From: Actinomortierella ambigua
Taxonomy: Eukaryota; Mortierellomycota; Mortierellomycetes; Mortierellales; Mortierellaceae
Length of the DNA stretch: 64,000 nt
Reading direction: 5' to 3'
NCBI GenBank assembly: GCA_016098155.1
Contig: JAAAJB010000064.1
Coordinates: forward strand, 25,061 to 89,060
Below, piece after piece: positions 12,802 to 25,400 of this stretch. Each line of letters starts with the position of its first letter. The stretch's first letter is position 1. The translations under genes and the position numbers were made by a program. The notes below the pieces were generated by a model, which worked only from the letters and a program-made list of their open reading frames with translations, made no database searches and was not told the origin of the DNA.

Positions 12802-13662
12802 ACGAAAAATGAATGCATCAAAAACTTGACAGCAGTCCGGATTTTGGCCAATGTCACGTGTGTCTCTTCCATAACAGGATTTCCCTCGTCTGGGCGCGAG
12901 CCCCTCCCAGCAAGCCGCCCCATTTTGTGATCGCCAACTGCTATGTAGTTATTCTGTGAGGCGACTAGGCGTAGAAGCTCAATACCATTGGAGCCCACTC
13001 ACAGCGACATATTTTCATTCACGTCCTGCGACTGTGTGTGGTCTATGGAATACCTAAAGCTCCACAGGTGTCCTTCATCACCAGCGCGGCCTCGGATACG
13101 CTTTCGCTCCCTCATAGTGGTAATTTCAATAGACTTTTCCTAGCCAATAGTTCGTTCACAGCGTTTCGCCCGTGTCAGCGGATCTCAGATTCTCTGTCTT
13201 CGATGACAATGGTCAGCTTGGCAGCCATATGGACAGCAACCCATCTTGAAGTCTTGAATAAGCTCTTGAATGGCAGCGTGAGCTTGGACTGGACGATTCG
13301 TTAGCGTGGTCACTGGTCTTATAAATTCGGCGTGGGATATCTGAGCGACCGCGTCTTTTGTGCCTCGCCCAGCCCTCTGCAAAGTCCAAGTCGGGAAAGA
13401 GCGCGCACACGCCTTCGACTGACCCAGTCAGTCAATTGATCGCCATATCCTTGTCATGTCAAAACGAAAGCCGGTCCTTGTTCTTGGAGCTCCTGCGACA
13501 TCCTTGTGTCTCTTCTGCCAGTATGCATGTGGGCATGTCATCAACCATGTGACGTTGACAAAACTACTAGAGGCACTGCCACCTCTCCTTAAAAGTCATT
13601 CCTCCCTCATTGAGTGAACTCCATCTCCATTTCCCCATTCCTCACCTCCCTCTCGCAGCTCC
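12802..13662. other. Intergenic: TAF11 promoter and kinase-A upstream region
   Basis: Divergent promoter space between TAF11 and the first kinase-Sel1 gene. Near 13546 lies an element shared with the other array genes, and just before 13663 a pyrimidine-rich leader shared with all copies. Open frames at 13038-13304 (plus) and 13185-13410 (minus) overlap each other and show no domain; I do not call them. Confidence 0.55.
13546..13590 (+). promoter_or_regulatory. Conserved upstream element of kinase gene A (TGACGT-containing)
   Basis: About 117 bp before the ATG. Core TGACGTTGAC is followed by an A-rich step and GCACTGCCAC. Closely similar sequence sits at 17738 and 22278 before genes B and C. 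TGACGT is a bZIP/CRE half-site, but binding is only a guess; shared descent of the duplicated promoter explains it equally well. Confidence 0.4.
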
Positions 13663-16600
13663 ATGACTACAGGTGACACTCAAGCCCCACCAAGGGTATG
13701 GAGAACACCAAAAGCCAACACGGGTGTCGTATGCGCACAATCATGTGAATATTGATACTTACTACCACCCTCCCCCCTTGTTAGGCTCCACTCCAGCATT
13801 CTCTTCTGGTGCTAGGAAAACTGCTGGGATCAGGTGGCTATGGCTCAGTCTACAAGGCTCATTGGGGAAACCAGCCGTGTGCTGTCAAGACATTCTTCCT
13901 CACCCAGTCCGAGCTTGCTCAGCAGTCCATCCAGACCGAGATCTCGTTCCACCAAAAGCTTCGCCATCGCCACATCATCCAGTTCTACCGAACACACGAA
14001 GAATACGGTTGCACCTACCTCCTTATGGAGCTTGCCGAGAATGGAAGCCTCCAACATGCCATTCTCAACAACCATCTCGCCATAGATGACTGGACGACCA
14101 AGAGACGGCTCACAAGTGAGATTGCTCAAGGTCTAGCCTTCATCCATCAAGAAGGGATCCTGCATCGCGACCTCAAGAGTGCCAATGTGCTCCTCACCAA
14201 GCACTTGGAGGTCAAGCTCGCGGACTTTGGATTGGCGCAGATCAAGTCGATGACTCTCGCATCTGTAAGAGGCAGCAGCCAGTCAAGAGCAAGTCTATTG
14301 GGGACACTTCGATGGATTGCTCCTGAGCTCCTATTCGCTAAAAAGCCAAAGTACACGGCCAAGTCGGATGTGTATGCACTTGGCGTGGTGATGTGGGAGA
14401 TGGCGGCCAACTGTGTACGACCGTTCAAGGACCAGGACAACGATGCCTGTGTTGCTCTTGCTGTCAGCCAAGGTGAGCGCGAGGCCTTTCCAGAGGACAC
14501 TCCAGTAGACTATCGTTTGTGGGCCGAGCGATGCTGGGACCAGGATCCCATTGATCGTCCAGACGCAAGCGAGGTAGTTCAGATCCATGCCGATTCAACC
14601 AAGGAGAGCACCGATAATAATGATCATGACAACAATGTTGAGCTCAGTTTCGACCAGTCCGATTTGCCGGGTAGCCACCTGGGAGCGTATAGCGACAATC
14701 AAGGAGCTTCGCAACCGAACCCCACTCACCACGAGAGAGCCGACTATCATGTTGGTCGATTGCCATCGACCAATGATGGCACGGTGGCACATATGTGCAT
14801 GGCGGCGAAGCGGGGAAGCGTCGAGGCACAGTTGTTCCTCGGATGGATCTACGATCATGGCCACGGAGTCGACAAGAGTGACAAGGACGCCTTCTGGTGG
14901 TATCGTCTGGCGGCTTCTCAAGGACCTGTGGTGGCCCAGCTCCGCGTTGCCGAGATGTACTACAAAGGCCAAGGTGTCGATGCTAGCGTTGAGAGGGCTG
15001 CGTCATGGTATCTGCGAGCGGCGGATGGAGGTAGTGCAGTGGCTCAATATGAGATTGGCAACATGTATATGCATGGTCGTGGTGTCAAGCAGGAAGGCGT
15101 GGAGGCATCAAAGTGGTACCACATCGCCGCTGACCAAGGGCAAAGCGACGCACAATACGAGCTATGGCGAATGTATTCTCTCGGTCGATACGTGAAGTAC
15201 AGCGATGAGGAGGCATTCAAGTGGCTCACAGTGGCTGCAAATCAAGGGAATATGAGAGCACAATATGACCTCGGAATGATGTTCTGGAGTGGACAAGGGG
15301 TGGTGAAGAACGATACGGATGCGCTCAAGTGGCTCACTCTGGCAGGAGAACAAGGCCATCTTGGTTCTCAATCGCACCTTGGTTTCGTATACGATGAAGG
15401 ACAAGGTGTGGAGCAAAGCGAAGCCGAGGCAGTCAGGTGGCTCACTCTGGCGGCAGAACAAGGCGATACTTCCTCCCAAGCTCGTCTTGGGTCAATATAC
15501 GATAAAGGACGAGAGGTGGAGCAGAACTCCGCCTTGGCAGTCAAGTGGTTCACTAAGGCAGCAGAGCGAGGGAGCCCGAACGCACAATTCGAGCTTGGCG
15601 TTATGTTCAAGGAGGGACGAGGTGTCAAGCAGAGCAACGACGAGGCGTTCAAGTGGCTCAACATGGCGGCAGGACAGGGTCATGCCGTTTCGGAAGACTA
15701 CCTAGGTTGGATGTACCAGAATGGAGAAGGTGTTGAGCAGAGCTTCTCGAATGCAGTGATATGGTACACAAAGGCCACTGAGCATGGACAATGTGCAGCA
15801 CAATACAGCCTTGGACTAATGTTCCAGCGGGGGTTTGGAGTCGACCAGAGCGACATCGAGGCAGCCAGTCGGTTCACTAAAGCAGCAGAGGCGGGGATTC
15901 AGGCAGCGCAATTCGAACTTGCCTGGATGTACGAAGAGGGACGAGGGGTTGAACAGAGCCATGCCGAGGCGGTCAGGTGGTATGCCAAGGCGTCTGAGCA
16001 AGGGATTCTGCCAGAGCAGTCCATAAGCGGATGGATGGGAGAAAAAAGTCGAGGAATCCAACTGAGTGATATCGAGATTGTTAGGTGGTTCATGAAGGCA
16101 GCAGAATATGACATCAAAGGAGTGCATCTCAACCTTGGACGTATGCATGAGGAAGGGCGAGGAGTTCAACAGAACTATACCAAGGCGGTCGAGTGGTTCA
16201 CCAAAGCAGCAGACGCCGGCACTCAGGAGGCACAATTCAGACTTGGCTGCATGTTCCAGGATGGACGAGGAGTTGAGCAGAGTGATGATGAGGCATTCAA
16301 GTGGTTCACCAAGGCAGCGGACCAAGGGATGGGGCGATATCCAAAGGTTTTGAACCCCACCCCCAAGATTGTCCAGTGGTACACCAAGGCGGCCGAGCAA
16401 GGGGTCTTGGCAGCGCAACTCTACCTTGGTTTCATTCATATTAATGGTAAAGGAGTTGAACGAAGCTACCTAGACGCGGTTAGGTGGTTCATCAAAGCAG
16501 CCGATCAAGGAGATGCCGAAGCAGAAAACATGATTGGATGGCTGTACGATTTGGGCAAGGGAGTTGAGCAGAGCGACCGCTTGGCATTCCTGTGGTATAA

Positions 16601-17003
16601 TCGGAGCGCTGCCAATCATAACCCACGTGCGCTATTCAGGCTCGGCTCGATGTATGAGCTTGGTCTCGAGGTGGATCCTGATGGCGATGAGGCCCTTCGT
16701 TTGTTCCGGATGGCAGCTGGGAAGGGGTTGCTAAATGCACGCTTTCACGTCAATTGGCTGACTAGCGCTTGCTATCACAACCGACGAACAAGGACCGATC
16801 TCTCAGATGTCGTCTTGTTGTACCAACAAGGAGCAGACCAAGGATATGTAGCGGCGCAGTACAACCTTGGTCTGATGTATGAGAAGGGCCTCGGTGTGGC
16901 ACAGAATGGGAAGGAAGCAATTGTTTGGTACCGCAAGGCTGCTGGTCAGGGTCATGCGGATGCGGATGCCCGATTTGAGTTCCTTCAAAAACATGAGGAA
17001 TAA
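13663..17003 (+). CDS. Kinase-Sel1 gene A: TKL-like protein kinase fused to about 20 Sel1 repeats
   Basis: Probable cytosolic Ser/Thr (TKL-like) kinase with a C-terminal solenoid for protein binding. Exon 1 (13663-13695) encodes only MTTGDTQAPPR; exon 2 is 13785-17003; total 1083 residues. Kinase parts are all present: glycine loop GSGGYGSVY, Lys46 in CAVK, the alpha-C stretch QTEISFHQKL, HRDLKSAN with Asp140, DFG Asp158, APELLF, and SDVYALGVVMWEMAA. From about residue 330 there are about 20 Sel1 repeats of 36 residues (AQxxLGxMYxxGxGVxQSxxEAxxWxxxAAxQG), one of them shortened. No signal peptide or membrane segment. First of three head-to-tail copies. Substrate and partners are unknown. Confidence 0.9.
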
Positions 17004-17843
17004 AAGCAAATCATCTCACATATTACGGACTTGCGGAACGCCCATAGAGCCATTGGACCAGTAAGCAAACATCTATCACGCTTCTGTTCAGAGTTCATTC
17101 CGTCGTGCAATTTAGTTTTTGCAGAGTACCATCGTATTCATAATCCTCATAATCACTCTGATGTCGCACGCTCCAATACGTTTGTTTTTATGACATTTCG
17201 GAGGGTGCAATAATTTTACTACAAGAAGGTATTAATATCGCCGACAAGTTCAGAAGGGGGTTCATGGAGTGGGATCATTGCTGTTGCCTAAGTAAACCCA
17301 TAGTTGCCACTATGGTGAAATATGCAATACACTCAGATTGATCGGCAATGGCCGAACTTTGGATGTCAACAGCAGAAGGATGGATGTGGTCATCTTGCAG
17401 ACCTGCTAGTGGCTATCACTGAGCCATCGGGGTCTACATTATAGAAGGTCCACCTCTACTCAAACCCAGTCCAAAATTCGTTGTGCAAAACACGATGAAA
17501 TATGGACTGGAAGCTCGGGATAGCGTCTGGAGGGACTGGCGAAAAAGGAAATTCGGTCCAACGCACAGTGCCCTGCTGCCCTGGTGGACTGGAGAGAGGC
17601 TAGGTGGCCCGTTAGTAAAGAGACTAGTCAAACTCTGTATCAGAAATCATGTGACTTGCATCGATCCATACATGCTGGATGGAGAAATCTATCATCTATG
17701 GACAAGCCAATGTACAAGCCATGCCTGTATGAATCTTATGTGACGTTACCCAAAACACAAGTCGCACTGCCACACGATCCCAAAATCATCTCATTGAGAA
17801 CACCATCTCCTTTCTTCATTCTCTCCACCCTCCTCGCGGCTCA
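17004..17843. other. Intergenic spacer of the kinase-Sel1 array (A-B)
   Basis: 840 bp with no gene. The stretch around 17240-17400 resembles 21890-22040 after gene B (shared words such as GATCATT.CTGTTGCCT and CAGATTGATCGG), showing that the duplicated unit includes its spacer. The last 110 bp carry the shared upstream element and pyrimidine-rich leader. Confidence 0.6.
17738..17785 (+). promoter_or_regulatory. Conserved upstream element of kinase gene B
   Basis: TGTGACGTTACCCAAAAC followed by GCACTGCCAC, 106 bp before the ATG; counterpart of the elements before A and C. Regulatory role is inferred only from its conservation within a spacer that is otherwise more diverged. Confidence 0.4.
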
Positions 17844-20800
17844 ATGAATCCAGGTGACTCTCAAATCCCACTAACGGTAACACCAAAGCCGCTAGAAGTG
17901 TCGTCTATGTGCACACGTGCGAATATTGATACTCACCTATCCTCCCCTCTTTTTTTTCTGTTGCTTTTTAGGCCCCACTGCAACATTCTCTTCTCGTCCT
18001 AGGGAAAGAGCTAGGAAAAGGCGCCTATGGCTCGGTTTACGAGGCTCATTGGGGAAACCTGCCTTGTGCTGTCAAGAAACCCTCAAACCAGTCCGAGCTT
18101 GTACAACAGAACATGCTGAGCGAGATCTCGCTCCTCCAGAAGCTTCGCCATCGCCACATCATCCAGTTCTACCGAACACACGAAGAGCACGGCTGCACCT
18201 ACCTCCTCATGGAGTTCGCCGAGAATGGGAGCCTTCAACACGCCATTCGCAACAAACATCACGGCCTTGATGACTGGGCGACCAAGAGACGGATCGCGAG
18301 TGAGATTGCTCAGGGTCTGGCCTACATCCATCAAGAAAGGTTCCTCCATCGCGACCTCAAGAGTGCCAATGTGCTCCTCACCAAGCACATGGATGTCAAG
18401 CTGGCGGACTTTGGACAGGCCCAGATCATGTCGATGACACTCTCATCTGTTAGCCGTGGTCAGTCGAAGGCTGGAAGTGCAGGGACACTCCGATGGTTGG
18501 CCCCTGAGCTACTACTCGCCAAGAACCGAGAGTACACGACCAAGTCGGATGTGTATGCACTCGGGGTTGTGATGTGGGAGATGGCGGCCAACTGTACACG
18601 ACCCTTCGAAGACAAGGACGACCTTGTTTTTATTGATATGACTGCCAATCAAGGTGAGCGTGAGACCTTCCCAGAGGACACTCCAGCTGACTTTCGTTCT
18701 TTAGCAGAGCGATGCTGGCACCAAGATCCTGATCATCGTCCATACGCAAGGGAGGTAGTCCAGATCCATGTCGAACCAACCAAGGAAAACACTGACGATG
18801 AGGAAGATAGTTACATTGGTATAAGTTTCGACCAGTCAGATGATCGACAGGGGACGCACGGCGACCATCAAGGCCAATCGGAGGCGAAGGCCATTCACCA
18901 CAAGAACGCCGGTCAGCACATTGCTCGATTGCCATCGACGGACGATGATGTGGTGGCACATATGTGCACGATGGCGAAGCAAGGAAGTGTCGAGGCACAG
19001 TTGTTCCTCGGATGGATCTACGATCATGGCCACGGAGTCGACAAGAGCGACAAGGACGCCTTCTGGTGGTATCGGCTGGCGGCATCGCATGGAACGATGG
19101 CAGCACAGCTACGTGTTGCCGAGATGTACCACAAAGGCCAAGGCGTCGATGCTAGCGATGAGAGGGCTGCGAAGTGGTATTTGATAGCAGCGAAAGGAGG
19201 CATAGCATCTGCTCAATATTGGGTTGGCTTCATGTATGAGTATGGTCATGGTATCAAGGATGATGAAGAGGAGGCATCAAGATGGTACCACAGCGCCGCT
19301 GGTCAAGGGCATAGTGATGCACAGTACAGGCTATGTCAATGGTACTCTCTTGGTCGATGGGTGGACCAAAGCGATGAGGAAGCGCTCAAGTGGCTCACAA
19401 TGGCTGCACAACAAGGGAGTAGTGAAGCACAATACGATCTCGGAAAGATGTACTGGAGTGGACGCGAGGTTGTGAAGAACAATACCGAGGCGGTGAAGTG
19501 GCTCACAATGGCTGCACAACAAGGGAGTAGTAAAGCACAATACGATCTCGGAATGATGTACTGGAGTGGACAAGGGGTTGGGAAGAACAATACCGAGGCG
19601 GTCAAGTGGCTCACTCTTGCGGCGGAACAGGGCGATATCCCTTCACAAATCCATCTTGGTTCAGTGTACGATAAAGGACAGGGGGTGGAAAAGAGCGCAA
19701 CCGACGCGGTCAAATGGTTCACCAAGGCGGCGGAGCAAGGGAGCCCGATCGCGCGATTGGAGCTTGGCATTATGTTAAAGGAAGGCCGCGGTATTGGACA
19801 GAGTGACGATGAGGCAGTCAAGTGGCTTACAAAGTCGACAAAACACGGGCTTCGAGAGCTGAACCCAGATACAATTCAATGGCTCACCAGGGCTGCAGAA
19901 CAAGGATTTGTGGCTGCTCAATTCCGCCTTGGCGAGATGTATGAGTATGGGAACGGTGTTGAGAAGAGCGAGATTGAGGCATTCAAGTGGTACACCAAGG
20001 CAGCAGAGCAAGGTCTTGGCCTTGCACAAGACCGGCTTGGCCAGATGTACGATCGTGGGCAAGGTGTTGAGCAGAACACAACCGAGGCAGTCAGATTGTA
20101 CGTCGAGGCAGCCAAGCAAGGGATCCCAGAAGCACAAGGCGTCCTCGGCTATATGTACAGAGAAGGTCGATGGGTTGAGCAGAGCTACGTTGAGGCATTC
20201 AAGTGGTTCAGCATGGCGGCAGAACAGGGCCATACCGATTCGCAAGACTACCTAGGCTGGATGTACCAGAATGGAGAAGGTGTTGAGCAGAGCGCCTCGA
20301 ATGCAGTGAAGTGGTACACGGAGGCCGCCAACCAATGGCATGGTGCAGCACAGTACAGCCTTGGACTGATGTTCCAGCAAGGGCACGGAGACGATCAGGG
20401 CGATATCGGTGCATTCGAGTGGTTCATTGCAGCGGCAGACGCTGGTATTCAGGCAGCACAATTCGAACTTGGCTGGATGTATGAAGAAGGACGAGGAGTT
20501 GAGCAGAGTCATGAGGAGGCGGTCATGTGGTACACCGAGGCGTCTAGGCAAGGGATATTGCCAGTGCAGTCCAACCCTAGATGGGATAGTAGGCGTAGTC
20601 GACGAGTCCAGCAGAGCGACATGGGGATGTTCAGGTGGTTCACAAAGGCAGCAACACTTGGCATTCATGAAGCGCAGTTCAACCTTGGATGTATATATGA
20701 AGAAGGGCGAGGAGTTGACCGGAGCTATAATGAGGCGGTCAAATGGTTCACCAAGGCAGCAGAGCTTGGTAATCAGGAAGCACAATTCAGCCTTGGCTGT

Positions 20801-21673
20801 ATATTCCAGGAAGGACAAAGAGCTGAGCAGAGCGACGATGAGGCAGTTAAGTGGTTCGCTTTGGCGGCAGACCAAGGAATTTCGTACGATGAACGAATTC
20901 ATGGGCTGAACCCCACGACTGTCCAGTGGTTCACTAAGGCGGCTGAGCGAGGGATCATGGTAGCTCAATTTCACCTTGGCTGGATGTACGAGAATGGAAA
21001 GGGTGTTCCTCAGAGAAACACAGATGCGATCAAGTGGTACACTGCGGCGGCTGAGCAAGGTCATGCCAAGGCTCAAACACGTCTTGGTTGGATGCTTGTG
21101 TATGGTCGAGGGATCGAACAGGACTGCATTGAAGCACTCAAGTGGTTCAACAAAGCAGCTGAGCAAGAGTATGGCGTGGCACAAGCCAGTATTGGATGGC
21201 TGTACGATTTAGGCAAGTGGGTTGAACAGAGCGATCGCTTGGCATTCAAGTGGTATATTCGAGGCGCTTCACAGCAGAACCCGCATGCCCTATTCAGGCT
21301 CGGATCGATGTATGAACTTGGTCTCTCAGAGAGACCTGATGGCGATGAGGCCCTTCGTTTGTTTAGGATGGCGGATGACAGGTGGTGGAAAAATGGATAC
21401 TGTGTGCCAAATGCAGAATTTCACATCAAATGGCTGACTAGCCCTGAGTATCTTGGCAGACAGGTAAGCACTTCTCTCGAGGATGTCGTCTTGTTGTACC
21501 AACAAGGGGCAGACCAAGGATATGTAGCGGCGCAGTACAACCTTGGTCTTATGTATGAGAAGGGCCGTGGTGTGGCGAAGAATGTGGAGGAGGCAATTGC
21601 ATGGTACCGCAAGGCTGCTGATCAGGGCCATACAGATGCGAAGGATCGATTCATGGACCTTCAAAGGCATTAG
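17844..21673 (+). CDS. Kinase-Sel1 gene B: TKL-like protein kinase with about 25 Sel1 repeats
   Basis: Second array member, 1244 residues from exons 17844-17876 (MNPGDSQIPLT) and 17972-21673. Catalytic set intact: GKGAYGSVY, CAVK Lys46, HRDLKSAN, LADFGQAQ, APELLLAKN. One residue is missing after the lysine relative to A and C (KKPSNQSE against KTFFLTQSE). It is the longest copy: a near-perfect 108-bp tandem duplication (19388-19603) adds one Sel1 unit not seen in A, C or D, and there are two shortened NPxTxQW repeats against one in A. Unlike its neighbours it stops with TAG, five bases before the AATAAA hexamer. Likely role as for A: kinase on a repeat scaffold. Confidence 0.9.
19388..19603 (+). 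repeat. Near-identical 2 x 108-bp Sel1 duplication inside gene B
   Basis: Two adjacent 108-bp units (19388-19495 and 19496-19603) differ at only a few bases; each encodes one 36-residue Sel1 repeat (KWLTMAAQQGSS.AQYDLG). The other array members have a single unit here, so it is a recent in-frame repeat gain. Confidence 0.85.
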
Positions 21674-22404
21674 GAATAAAATCGGATCCTGCACACACTA
21701 CAGATTTGCGGTGCGCTCATAGACCCACGGAGTCGAATGTCAACAGCATCTACTCTTGCTCACAGATCATTTCAGCATGCAATTTATATGTTGCAGAGTG
21801 TCATCTGCTCATGGGTCTTTATAACTTTATGTTTCCAAGCGGGTCTTTTGATAACTCTCAGGGCGCAGGCTCGTACTATTAGGCGGTATTGCCGTGCTCC
21901 GAAGGGTTTCCATGTAGTGAGATCATTTCTGTTGCCTCCGTAGACCCATTGTTGACACTGAGGAAAAGGCAATTCATTCAGATCGATTGAGTTGTGGGTG
22001 GGTGTCAACAGCGCACACCTGTCAACGGCTGTTGCTGAACCATTGGGTCTCCATTGTGGAGTATCCGCCACTTGAAAGTAGCCCGGTTTTGGAGGACGCG
22101 AAAGCCAAACGTGAGCCACCAGCTAACCATGTTGTCTCTCAGCGATAGACACACCCTGGTAGAGAGCGAGACAATCGTCTTCAGAGCCTCGTAGAAACCT
22201 GAGATATGTAGTGATGCGATTTCGTCCAAAGCGCATATTGCGTCCTGTCCACCCTCGCAGGATTGCCATCGTGTGACCATATCACGTTGACCAAAACCCA
22301 TGTAGCACTGCCACACCACATCAAAATTCTCGATCCCTCCATCACATTGAGAAAACTCCATTTCCCTTTCCTCATCCTCATTCGATCCATCCTCTCTCGG
22401 CTCG
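21674..22404. other. Intergenic spacer of the kinase-Sel1 array (B-C)
   Basis: 730 bp without a gene. Its left half resembles the A-B spacer and its right end carries the third copy of the upstream element and leader. Minus-strand open frames at 21784-22432 overlap one another and show no domain. Confidence 0.6.
22278..22320 (+). promoter_or_regulatory. Conserved upstream element of kinase gene C
   Basis: TCACGTTGACCAAAACCC then GCACTGCCACAC, 127 bp before the ATG. One base differs in the TGACGT core (TCACGT). See the elements before A and B. Confidence 0.4.
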
Positions 22405-25400
22405 ATGAATTCGGTTCAGCCTGAAGCCTCATTCAAGGTATAGAGAGCTCCAAAACCAATACAAGTGTCGTCTGTGTGCGGCCATGAGAGCATTGACATT
22501 CACCCCTCCCCTCTCTCTCCATTTGTTGTTTCGTAGGCTCCTTTCCAACATTCTCTTCTCGTCCGAGGAAAGTTGCTAGGATCGGGCGGTTATGGCTCAG
22601 TCTACAAGGCTCATTGGGGAAACCAGCCATGTGCTGTCAAGACATTCTTCCTCACCCAGTCCGAGCTTGCTCAGCAGTCCATCCAGACCGAGATCTCGTT
22701 CCACCAGAAGCTTCGCCATCGCCACATCATCCAGTTCTACCGAACACATGAAGAACACGGCTGCACCTACCTTCTCATGGAGCTCGCCGAGAACGGGAGC
22801 CTTGAGCACGCCATTCTCAACAACCATCTCGGTCTCGAAGACTGGACGACCAAGAGACGGCTCGCGAGTGAGATTGCTCAAGGTCTGGCCTTCATCCACC
22901 AAGAAGGGATCGTCCATCGCGATCTCAAGAGTGCCAATGTACTCCTCACCAACCACATGGAGGTCAAGCTGGCGGACTTTGGATTGGCGCAGATCAAGTC
23001 GATGACTCTCGCATCGATGAGAAGCAGCCAGTCGAAGGCTGGACTTGCAGGGACACTCCGATGGGTGGCGCCTGAGCTCCTGTTCGCCAAGAAGCCAGTG
23101 TACACGGCCAAGTCGGATGTGTATGCACTCGGCGTGTTGATGTGGGAGATGGCGGCCAACTGTACGCGGCCCTTCAAAGACCAAGACAACGACGCCTTTG
23201 TCGCCCTCGCTGTCAGCCGAGGTGAGCGTGAGACCTTCCCCGATGACACGCCATCCGAATATTGTTCGTGGGCAGAGCGATGCTGGAACCATGATCCTGA
23301 TTATCGTCCAGACGCAAGCGAGGTGGTCCAGATTCATGTCGAGCCAACCAAGGAGAGCACTGACAACGATGACGACAAATTCCTAGACGTCAGTTTCGAA
23401 CAGTCCGACTGGACAGAAGACCTCCGGGGGACGCACAGCCACCATCAAGACCCATCAGAAGCGAGGGCCACTCACCACAAGAAGACTGACCAGTACGTTG
23501 GTCGATTGCCATCGACAGACGATGATGTGGTGGCACATATGTGCACGGCGGCGAAACAAGGAAGTGTCGAGGCACAGCTGTTCCTCGGATGGATCTACGA
23601 TCATGGCCACGGAGTCAACAAGAGCGACAAGGACGCCTTCTGGTGGTATCGTCTTGCGGCATCACATGGAACGGTGGTAGCACAGCTCCGTGTTGCCGAG
23701 ATGTACGAGCAAGGCCAAGGTGTCGATGCTAGCGATGAGAGGGCTGCGTTATGGTATCTGCGAGCGGCAGATGGGGGTAGTGCATCGGCTCAATTTCAGG
23801 TTGGCCAGATGTATAAGGATGGCCGTGGTGTCAAGCAGAGCGATGAGGAGGCCTCGAGGTGGTGCCACTACGCAGCTTATCAAGGGTGCAGTGATGCACA
23901 ATACGAGCTATGGAATATGTACTTTCTTGGTCGATGGGTGGGCCAAAGCGACGAGGAAGCGCTCAAGTGGCTCGCAATTGCTGCACAACAAGGGAATAGT
24001 GAAGCACAATACGAGCTCGGAATGATGTACTGGTATGGACAAGATATTGAAAAGAACGATACCGAGGCAGCCAAGTGGCTCACTCTTGCGGCAGAACAAG
24101 GCGATCTCTATTCACAAATCCACCTTGGCTCAATGTACGACAATGGACAAGGGGTGGAGCAGAACACAGCCGAGGCGGTCAAATGGTTAACCAAGGCAGC
24201 AGAGCAAGGGGGCCAGGTCGCGCAATTCGAGCTTGGCATTATGTACAAGGAAGGACGCGGTGTTGGGCAGAGCGACGATGAGGCAGTCAAGTGGCTCACT
24301 GAGGCGGCAGAGCAGGGGCTTATGGGAATGGTAATTGAATACGAGCAATCACAGAAGTTCCAATGGTTCAACACGGCAGCAGAACAAGGAATCAAGGCTG
24401 CTCAATTCTACCTTGGCAAGATGCATGAGCATGGAGACGGTGTTGAGGAGAGCGAAATTGAAGCACTCAAGTGGTACACCAAGGCAGCAGAGCAAGATTA
24501 TGGTCTTGCACAAGACCGACTTGGCCTTATGTACGACAGTGGGCAAGGTCTTGAACAGACCACAACCGAGGCAGTCAAATGGTACACCAAAGCAGCAGAG
24601 CAAGGCGTCACAGAATCACAATACAGCCTCGGCTGTATGTTCAAGGAGGGACGAGGTGTTGAGCAGAGCAACGACGAGGCGTTCAAGTGGTTCGCCAAGG
24701 CAGCAGAACAAGGACATGTCAATTCGCAAGACTACCTAGGTTTGATGTATCAGAATGGAGAGGGGACTGAGCAGAGCGCCTCAGATGCAGTGAGGTGGTA
24801 CACGAAGGCCGCTGAGCAAGGAAACAATGCAGCACAATACAACCTTGGCCTAATGTTCCAACAGGGGCACGGAGTCGAGCAGAGCGATATCGAGGCAGCC
24901 AAGTGGTTCACTGAAGCAGCAAAGATGGGGATTCAGGCAGCGCAATTCGAGCTTGGCAGGATGTACGAGGAGGGACGAGGAGTTGAACACAGCCAAGTGG
25001 AAGCGGTCAGATGGTATGTCAAGGCATCCGAGCAAGGGATTTTCCCATTGCACCTCAATACTGAATGGATGGGACGGCAGCGTCGACGAGTCCAGCTGGG
25101 CGACATAGAGACGTTCAAGTGGTTCACGAAGGCAGCAAAGCATGGCATTCTGGAAGCACAGTCCGGCCTTGGATGCTTGTATGAGGAAGGGCGAGGAGTG
25201 GAACGGAACCATACCGAGGCGGTCGAGTTGTTCACCAAGGCAGCAGACCATGGGATGGGGCGGCATCCAGTGATTCTTGAGAGTAGCCCCAAGACCTTTC
25301 AGTGGTTCACCAAGGCAGCCGAGCAAGGGGTAATGGCAGCGCAATATCACCTTGGGCGGATGTACAAGGAAGGAAGATGTGCTAAACAGAGCGACACAGA

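Noticed and set aside
13038..13410. Overlapping frames on both strands before kinase gene A
   Set aside because: No homology, domain or signal; likely chance frames in promoter DNA.
15162..16439. Long minus-strand frames opposite the Sel1 repeats in all kinase-Sel1 genes
   Set aside because: They recur in every Sel1 gene as a consequence of the repeated 108-bp coding unit; the plus strand explains the constraint.
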